From Opitutia bacterium (GTDB taxonomy: Bacteria > Verrucomicrobiota > Verrucomicrobiia > Opitutales > JANYEO01), in assembly GCA_025363025.1 (NCBI GenBank), contig JANYEO010000133.1, positions 1 through 8,565 of the forward strand: DNA of 8,565 nt. The letters run 5' to 3'. Below the pieces are notes generated by a model. That model was not told the DNA's origin and searched no databases. It saw only the letters and a program-made list of their open reading frames with translations. Below are positions 1-6,300 of this stretch, piece by piece (within the stretch, counting starts at the first letter, position 1; each line of letters begins with the position of its first letter). The position numbers were made by a program, and so were the translations under genes.

Positions 1-8
1 ATCGAATA

Positions 9-44
9 CAATTCCAAAAAAGGCCTCGGGCTAAGAGCCGCAAA
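9..44 (-). terminator. Probable intrinsic terminator of the ABC transporter gene
   Basis: Read on the minus strand, GGCTC and GAGGCC form a short GC-rich stem with one bulged base around the loop TTAGCCC, followed directly by six T residues. The TAG stop codon of the ABC gene (31-33) lies in the loop, so the hairpin overlaps the end of the gene. The stem is short, so this is a plausible rather than strong Rho-independent terminator. Confidence 0.5.
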
Positions 45-2361
45 TATCCATCCAATCAAATATGCTGGGTACAGCACATATGTTGCTATCTTCTACTACC
101 AGCCACTTGACTTCGTCGACTGGGTGTGGGTTCGCCCACTCCATCATGTCCACGGGTTTAGATGGGATATCCTGTAGCGTCACTCGGCCATCACCAAAGT
201 GCACTTCTTTGTCGTAGAAGCCGCTTCCCTTGCCGTTAATCGCATAGTTGTTATCCCATGCGTGGTGGTCAACCGAGATGATAGTCGTGTTAGGTAAATG
301 CGTTTGGATAATGTCTTCGACTTTAATCAGCGATTTTTTGTCGAGCCCCACAAAAGATTCATCCAAGATCAAAATATCGGGTTTATTTAGAATCGCTTGA
401 ATGATGGCCACTTCTTTCCCTTGACCGCCGCTTAGCTTAAAGTCCGAACTATCCAAACGAGTGAGCAACCCCGCATCCTTACTCGGATCGTTGATAAATT
501 TATCGGTTTCCAAGTCCTGAAGCAAATGGATGATTTGTGCTTTCACTTCAGCTTGTTCTTCTTTTGATAGCAATGTGAAGATGCCTGGAAAGTAGATGGA
601 CTCAATTAGCGTTGCTCCAGCCGGCAAATAGAGCTTTTGATCGACAAACATCATTTTCACTGGGCGACCATCCACTGTTGGGGTAGATATCGTTCCTGAA
701 CTGCTAAGCGGCGTGAACACCCCTTCCTTCATATCGATCAGCGTGCTGGTTTTGCCGCAGCCTTTTTCCCCTGTAAAAGCATAATGCTTGCCGCGTTCAA
801 GCTGTAGGTGGTCAATGTGGACAATTTCCTTGCCGTCGAGCATGAGCGTATAGTCATCAAAAACCACTTGACCTTCTTCGTTAATTTTGCGCTCAACCCT
901 GCTAGTCGTGGGTGCTTCGATGATATCAAAAAGTTGCTCAAGGCGTGCTTTCGAGAGGTTAACTTCTTTGTTGTTCATCGAAGCAAATACGTTGCTCGAC
1001 AGAAATGTGAAGAGTGTCGTGAGTGAATTTTTAATTTGCGGGATTTCAGCTAAAGAAAGCTCTTTTAAAACATGTTTGTGCCCAATGTACGCAATATCGA
1101 TACCCTGATCAACGTACCCAACAAGCGTATTTGCAGATGTTTTTAAATTCGAAAAAAACAGGTATTCATTTTGAAGGGCATTGGATTCTTTTCCAACAGC
1201 ATTGTACTTCTGCTTCATGTAAGCTTGCCCGTCCCTGGGGCTGATGGCTTCAATGTTATTGGAAATCTCCATTTTTATCTGCCACAAGTTAGCTTCCACC
1301 TCAGGTAACTTATTGGCAACGACTAGCGCCTCCGCAGCGATCATCTCCATGGGCTTTGTAAAAAGAAGCGGCGTGAGAGCGTATAGCCCAACAGCCTCAA
1401 TGGTTTTTTGCCCAATCATACTCAGGGCAAGACTCGCTTCAGATACCGAAGCTATGCACCCATTGAGGCCCGAAACTCCCTGATTCAAAAGGACAAATAA
1501 ATCGAATGTGAGGTTTTGATTGATCTCATCTCCTTTGTCCGATGCCATGAGTTTTCTGGCATTGCCGGCCTCAAGCAAAATCTCGGTACTTTTGCCCAAA
1601 ACGATCTCAAATTGCTTTTGTCCTACATGAGTTTGGAGTGTGGATATCCACATACTCGCCGCTTCCTTTGCGAAGAATAAGCCCATAACCTTACCGCCCT
1701 CCCAAGCAAGTACGCGCATAGAGGCTTCACGATGTTCGCTCAGTAAATTGTGAATGAATAGACTGCTGCCATAGGCTCCCATCCATTTGAGCATTGTAAA
1801 GTTGATGACTGTCTGAGTGATACCCAGCGCGTTGCTGAGGATGAAGTTCGCAACAAACTCGTTGTGCTCATACACTTCTTGAATGTCGTTTTTGATAAGC
1901 TCCAGCGCCCCAATGGGGTCTTCCCAGAGTTTAGTTTGAATTTTCCCGAGCTCCTTAGCTGATAAAATATCTCCCTTGTCGAAAAACCGGTTGACCGTAA
2001 AAAATGCCTCGAGGGGAGTTACAATGCTTTGTTTAAAGTTTAAAAAGTCACTATTAGTCCAAGAAAGTAGAGCGCCGGCTCCCGCAGATGCGATAGAGGT
2101 TGACAGCGTATGCATTGGGAAAAAATGGGTTGCCGATTTGCTGGCCATCGTGGTCCAAAAAGCGGATGTGCCTGCATAATGCTGACTGGTAATTCCATAG
2201 CTAATTAAGCATTCATCAACGATGCCGGTCGTGAGCCCGATAATGCCTCCTGGGATTCCCCCAATAATGCTTCCTCCCAAAGCATTGACCCCAATGCTCG
2301 TGAGAGTGGGTATCCATCCAATTCCGTCTGTTTTTTGTTGAGTGGCTGATTCCATTGCCAA
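31..2361 (-). CDS. ABC transporter, membrane region fused to ATP-binding domain (SbmA/BacA- or ABCD-like half-transporter)
   Basis: The product should couple ATP hydrolysis to movement of an unknown substrate across the inner membrane. Numbered from the TTG codon, the ATPase domain spans about residues 495-735. It has Walker A GEKGCGKTS (531-539), Q-loop Q575, signature LSGGQ (643-647), Walker B ILILDE (663-668), D-loop VGLDKKS (671-677) and H-loop histidine 699/700, so it looks catalytically intact. The first 470 residues contain several hydrophobic stretches (about 15-48, 85-100, 168-205, 287-345, 440-460). A segment near 366-385 recalls the motif preceding the ATPase in SbmA/BacA and peroxisomal-type fused transporters; that family link is inference. 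Residues 20-48 are unusually glycine-rich. The open frame begins at TTG (2361), but the ATG two codons later (2355) is the likelier start: no Shine-Dalgarno is visible and a promoter lies just upstream. About 40 residues follow the ATPase core. No partner gene adjoins it. Confidence 0.88.
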   Translation of the reverse strand: MAMESATQQKTDGIGWIPTLTSIGVNALGGSIIGGIPGGIIGLTTGIVDECLISYGITSQHYAGTSAFWTTMASKSATHFFPMHTLSTSIASAGAGALLSWTNSDFLNFKQSIVTPLEAFFTVNRFFDKGDILSAKELGKIQTKLWEDPIGALELIKNDIQEVYEHNEFVANFILSNALGITQTVINFTMLKWMGAYGSSLFIHNLLSEHREASMRVLAWEGGKVMGLFFAKEAASMWISTLQTHVGQKQFEIVLGKSTEILLEAGNARKLMASDKGDEINQNLTFDLFVLLNQGVSGLNGCIASVSEASLALSMIGQKTIEAVGLYALTPLLFTKPMEMIAAEALVVANKLPEVEANLWQIKMEISNNIEAISPRDGQAYMKQKYNAVGKESNALQNEYLFFSNLKTSANTLVGYVDQGIDIAYIGHKHVLKELSLAEIPQIKNSLTTLFTFLSSNVFASMNNKEVNLSKARLEQLFDIIEAPTTSRVERKINEEGQVVFDDYTLMLDGKEIVHIDHLQLERGKHYAFTGEKGCGKTSTLIDMKEGVFTPLSSSGTISTPTVDGRPVKMMFVDQKLYLPAGATLIESIYFPGIFTLLSKEEQAEVKAQIIHLLQDLETDKFINDPSKDAGLLTRLDSSDFKLSGGQGKEVAIIQAILNKPDILILDESFVGLDKKSLIKVEDIIQTHLPNTTIISVDHHAWDNNYAINGKGSGFYDKEVHFGDGRVTLQDIPSKPVDMMEWANPHPVDEVKWLVVEDSNICAVPSIFDWMDICGS

Positions 2362-2362
2362 T

Positions 2363-2391
2363 AGATTAAGTGAGGGATTTATAATTGTAAA
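2363..2391 (-). promoter_or_regulatory. Sigma-70-like promoter of the ABC gene, possibly giving a leaderless mRNA
   Basis: On the minus strand, TTTACA (2391-2386) and TAATCT (2368-2363) are separated by exactly 17 bases. Both boxes match the sigma-70 consensus at four or more of six positions. Only seven bases separate the -10 box from the ATG at 2355, so transcription would begin at or very near the start codon. This fits the lack of a Shine-Dalgarno. The start site is inferred from spacing only. Confidence 0.5.
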
Positions 2392-2416
2392 AAATTTTAA
2401 TTAATTATTTTTTATA

Positions 2417-2660
2417 CTACATGGCAAAATTTAATGAACTCAATAACCAAGCGTTTCTGTTGGCGATTAACGAGTCAATGCCTCTTTTGAAGAAGTTTTC
2501 AACCGGGTAGCCATGGCTTTTCCGCTTAATAGAGGGGTCTTTTAGGGATCTGATGGCCGCTGCAATGGCCATAATAATAATCAAGGCAACAAGCTTTTTT
2601 GGATTGGTTTAGGTCCGTGGCTTGTTGCACTTCACTCTTGAATGGGGCCCGGAAGCGGTC
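2417..2660 (-). pseudogene. Decayed IS4-type transposase fragment (C-terminal end)
   Basis: The minus strand from 2608 to the stop at 2417-2419 reads TNPKKLVALI, then a hydrophobic run, then IKRKSHGYPVENFFKRGIDS, ending at LNFAM. A KL-x-ALI helix followed by a basic IKxKxHG segment and FxxGIDxL resembles, from memory, the C-terminal tail of IS4-family transposases. A TAA at 2609-2611 blocks this frame upstream. The next frame stays open back to a TGA at 2661-2663 and reads APFKSEVQQATDLNQSKK, which joins the first frame if one A is removed from the A6 run at 2595-2600. No start, DDE residues or terminal repeat are visible, so this is a non-functional remnant. The family assignment is from motif similarity only and could be wrong. 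Confidence 0.4.
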
Positions 2661-2764
2661 TCATATTGATATATTAACACAGGCTTAATAGTGTGTCTCT
2701 TCTTTATTATTTAAAATACTATATAAAACTCGCAGGTATTTTGTTTTGGTTGGATTGGCTTTAA
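2661..2764. other. AT-rich spacer between two IS remnants
   Basis: About 100 bases with no coding potential on either strand and no convincing RNA or promoter signal. It separates the IS4-like fragment from the left end of the IS3-like fragment. Confidence 0.5.
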
Positions 2765-2912
2765 TGAGGTGACCCCCGAAAACTGGACAGGTTGAAATGC
2801 GAGTATTGCTTTCTGGCTGGATGCCGTGAATATCAGTAAACAAAGGAAATACTCATGAGCAAAATAGGCAAAAGGCACAGTAAAAAAGCGAAGTTCGCAG
2901 CGGTGTTCAATT
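2765..2912 (+). mobile_element. IS3-family insertion sequence remnant (left end only)
   Basis: The fragment opens with TGAGGTGACCCCCGAAAAC and continues TGGACAGG, the form of terminal inverted repeat typical of many IS3-family elements. About 65 bases later comes a Shine-Dalgarno and the first codons of an orfA-like protein. Similarity stops around 2908-2912 and unrelated sequence follows. No matching right-end repeat is present downstream in this window, so orfB, the catalytic DDE domain and the right end are lost. The point of truncation adjoins an inverted repeat at 2925-2970, which may mark a later insertion or deletion. Confidence 0.65.
2801..2854 (+). promoter_or_regulatory. Inverted repeat covering the orfA ribosome-binding site
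   Basis: GAGTATT (2801-2807) and AATACTC (2848-2854) are perfect inverse complements, and the pairing continues inward after one mismatch (CTTT 2809-2812 with AAGG 2843-2846, one G-U). In RNA the 3' arm contains the AGGA Shine-Dalgarno and ends at the base before the orfA ATG. Folding would therefore hide the ribosome site. Such structures are known in some insertion sequences as a block on translation of read-through mRNA; its use here is inferred. Confidence 0.45.
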
Positions 2913-2941
2913 TTGCTTCGCACCGGATTCTTGATTTTTAG
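2855..2941 (+). pseudogene. Truncated IS3-type transposase orfA (first codons)
   Basis: An ATG seven bases after AGGA starts the peptide MSKIGKRHSKKAKFAAVF. This resembles the N-terminus of IS3-family OrfA, the DNA-binding helix-turn-helix subunit (pattern M-S-K-x-x-K-R-H-S-x-x-x-K-F-x-x-x). After about 18 residues the similarity ends and the frame runs into a TAG at 2939-2941, giving only 28 codons where the family usually has about 90-110. The helix-turn-helix and leucine zipper are absent, so it is non-functional. Translation signals remain, so a short peptide could still be made. Confidence 0.55.
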
Positions 2942-2970
2942 TCAAAAAATGAGAATTTAAAATCAAATCC
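2925..2970. repeat. Inverted repeat with 12-bp stem, AT-rich
   Basis: GGATTCTTGATTTT (2925-2938) pairs with AAAATCAAATCC (2959-2970) over 12 base pairs with a two-base bulge, around a 20-base loop. It starts a few bases after IS3 similarity ends, and a T-rich stretch follows at 2989-3004. It could be a transcription terminator, the end of another element, or part of a dispersed palindromic repeat. A single window cannot distinguish these. Confidence 0.5.
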
Positions 2971-3300
2971 TCTCGACCTCCGTGGAGCCTTTATTTTTCT
3001 TTTATAAACAGACGCGCGTCTCTTTGCTCTAAATGCAGTAGGCATTGCAAAGGCATACCCCTACATACTTCGCCTTAAAACAGGTCTAAGAACTCCGTAG
3101 CTACACCGAACACTGATTGTTGCTACGTCCCTTTACAGGGTTATTGCCGACATTACTCCATAGGCCAATTTAAACTATATCAGTATTTTTATTTAATTTA
3201 ATTATATTGTTTTATTGAAAATAAAAGCGTGCAAAGTAGTAAAAAACACCTTCAATGGGCCACATTTAACTTTCCGCTCTCAACTTTTCTTGGTCCAAAA
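2971..3300. other. Non-coding leader/intergenic block upstream of the large adhesin gene
   Basis: No convincing protein-coding frame lies here on either strand. The block holds a hairpin candidate at 3096-3127 (CGTAGC/GCTACG, T-T mismatch, then ACA/TGT, 12-base loop) followed at once by CCCT-ttac-AGGG at 3129-3140. From 3170 to 3225 it is strongly AT-rich, as expected for a promoter, but no -35/-10 pair with correct spacing is convincing. The adhesin frame is open upstream to a TAA at 3199-3201, so 3202-3300 could encode an N-terminal extension. The only alternative start seen is GTG at 3229, and it lacks a ribosome site. The hairpins may be a small RNA, a 5' leader structure or relics of another element. 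Confidence 0.4.
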
Positions 3301-6300
3301 ATGGTAAATAATTCTTTAATCAATAATAAGGTATCAATAGCCCAGAGAATCATCAAGGGCGCCGCCGGCATCCTACCTTCTCCTCTCAAAAGGTTTAGCT
3401 CCAGCTTACTCTTAGGCCTTTGTCTCAGCGTATTATTTTCAATCACTCCTAATGCACAAGCTGCCCGAGGAGTCACTGAAATGATGGTAAATCATCTTTG
3501 CCAACAATGTTATACGGCGAGCTTGCAATCTTCAAACTATAAAGAAGCTCTTTACTTTTTCAAGAAACTACGAGAAGCACGTGAACTGCATGCGGTAGTA
3601 TATGATCCCAGAACTTCTGGGGCAACCATCAGAGCAAAATTAGATACTATTGCAAAAAGCATACCCACATCCATCCGCCAAGATCCTTCAGGGGCAGGAA
3701 CTCCGCTAGATGATCAATCCTTAACAAAACTTAAAGTACATATTCAGGACCTTAAAACCCTAGCAATTACAGCCCTACAAGTTAAAGGCCGCAATATACA
3801 ATTCCATGATCAAACACAGACACACAAAGCACCTGGAGCAGCCTTTCAGTTTAAAATCATCGCAGAGAATCCTTATTGTGAGGACATTAATTTGTCACTT
3901 AATTATCAAAAAGCAAGTAAGGCTATTTGGTACCCATTTAATGATGCAGATAACCATATTATATTAAATTCTCCGAAGCCTTTTTCAGCGATTAAATTCT
4001 CCGAAGCCTTTTTCAGCGATGAAAATTGTCAAGATCACTTTACAACACACCTTACAACTAACCTTACCTTCCATACCCCGGGCGATTACTATATCCGTGC
4101 CACTGCGACAGATAACTACGGAGGCAGTGGCAGCCTCATTTCAGAACCTATCACCATTTATGGGCGGCCAGAAATCACTGCCCTTTCAACCACCCCGAGC
4201 TACCTCGGATCCTCTCAAACTTTAAGCGCCACGTGGAATCACCCTAATCATTTAGCCGGCACGCTCACGTTTAAAATTAAACAACCGGGCTCCCCTACTC
4301 TGCTGACTCTCGGCAGTGTCTCCACAAGCGGCACCGGAACCACCCTCAACCAAAGTTTTAAAAGCGAATCCCTGGGGGAACATATCCTCATTGTCGAAGC
4401 TCAAGATAGTCAGGGCCGCGCTGCGCCAATCCTGGAACTACCCTTCACAGTCGAACCACTAGAAAACCTTTCTTCTGTACTGCAAGGCTTTGAAAATTTC
4501 TATATCGTAGACACCACTCCGCTTACGGAAGCCGCTCCTCTCTATAACACTTATATTGAAAGCCGCAACACCCATGCCGAGGCCGCTGCCCTGTTTAAAA
4601 ACGAGCTTGAAGCCGTGTTATCAAGCGGTGCACCCGCCACTGACGCAGAGGCAATCCTCCTTTATAAAAAGCTTCTAAAACACCTCAAAGGCGTTGCAGA
4701 ATACACGTCTTTACTGGGTGATATTTCGGGCTATATCAATGTCGGGCAAGACGCGTATGCAGTGTCGGCCAATCATTATGAAGCCCGGGCTGCTCTCGCA
4801 AAAACAGCCTTTAATAATGCTACCCAGAAAGGAGACCAAGGCACCTATCTCGCTCAATGGAACTTTTATAGCGCATGCGCGCTCGAGTGTTTGCGCGCAT
4901 TAAAAACGGCTTCGGAACCCTCCATTATCACGCGCCTCGAAGCCCTCGAAGCCGACCTTAAAAAAGCCGCGCTCTATTTAAGCGAAGCCCAAGCCTCCCC
5001 TCATGCCAGTGCCTTCACACTGCAAGCCGCCTACCATAAGGCTTACGCAGAATTATTAAAATCCATCAAGCGCGCGGATGCAGCCATCATTCACTTGGCT
5101 CAAAGCGAAGCCGCTGCCTTAAAAGCCCAAGAAATTTCTATTACCTACCTGCTAAAAGACTGGCCCAAATGGGAGGGCACAAGCGCAAGCAGTTTTACAG
5201 CAGAAGAAAAAAAGGCCTATGCCAATAAACTCAACGCCCGCCTTTTAGCCTATAACAAACTTCCCGGAGCGGCCCCCACTCAATACGAAGCTTACGAAAC
5301 CGCGCTATCAAATAGTGGACTTTTGAGCACCTCACTTGCAGCAGGCCAAGAAGGAGAAGTCCAGCTGACCCTTATTCAGAGCCCAGTAGATAACGCAGAT
5401 GCTGAAGCCCTCGCGGAGGATACAGAAGAAGTGATCCTTCAATTCAGCACCTTTAAAAACAAACAATGGGACAGCACTTTTAAGCAGTTCTCCGTCAGTA
5501 ACGATCGATTCATTCCAACATCTGCCCATGCAGAGGCCTTAGACTATGAAATTGAAAATGACGGCCAAAGCCTTGAACTCGAAACACAAGGTATTACGCT
5601 CAGTTTAAACCCAAAGGGCGGCATCACCCTTCGCGGACTCGAAAAATCCGTCACCCACTTAACCTTAACGAGCGATCAGCCAGTCGAAGTCAATGGCCGC
5701 GATTTAACGCTGACAAAGCTTACTCTTAACGCCCCAACGGTCATTCAAAAAGGGGCTTTAAATGTAGGCACGCTGATTATAAACGCAGAAGCTGCAACTT
5801 GTGCAAACATCTATTCTGTCCAAGATTTAACGCTCGATTTAAGCCAAGTTAAAAACAGTACCCTGCATACGGTATCGGCCAACAATCTTACTATAAATGC
5901 GCAGCATTTAACCCTTCAAAAAAGCATTCAGTCCCCAGGGCTTATCAAAATTAATGCCCACACCTGTATTAATGATGCGGAATTGAGCACGCTTAATCTT
6001 GAAGTCGAGGCGGAAAATTTCACCCACACGAACAGTTTAATCGTAGCCGAAAGTGCTCATTTAAAAGCCACTCACTTCAAGTTTCTAAAAAATACGGCAG
6101 CCCCTTATGCCCCTAGCAAAATCTCCGCTGCCGCTCTCACTATTAGCGGTTTTGAATCCTTCTTAAACGAAGGCACCCTCGGCGCGATCAATACAGACAC
6201 AGCCTCTATCGATACGCAGTCGCTGAAATTTAAAGGCCGTCATATTGAGAACCAAGGTATCATTAATGGCGATTGGGTGACGGTTGAATTATCAAATGAA

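Noticed and set aside
2421..2510. Small plus-strand frame MAKFNELNNQ... of 29 codons
   Set aside because: It has no Shine-Dalgarno and lies opposite the transposase-like fragment, whose minus-strand reading gives the more meaningful protein.
2599..2758. Direct repeat TTGGATTGG at 2599-2607 and 2750-2758 as target-site duplication
   Set aside because: Nine bases is too short to be convincing here, and the copies do not sit at the two ends of any recognisable element.
2711..2923. Minus-strand open frame of 70 codons across the IS3 remnant
   Set aside because: It is antisense to the IS3 left end and orfA start, has no ribosome site, and its product resembles no known family. It is a shadow frame.
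3096..3140. tRNA or riboswitch in the gap before the adhesin
   Set aside because: The hairpins do not form a cloverleaf, no T-arm consensus or CCA end is present, and no known riboswitch core was recognised.
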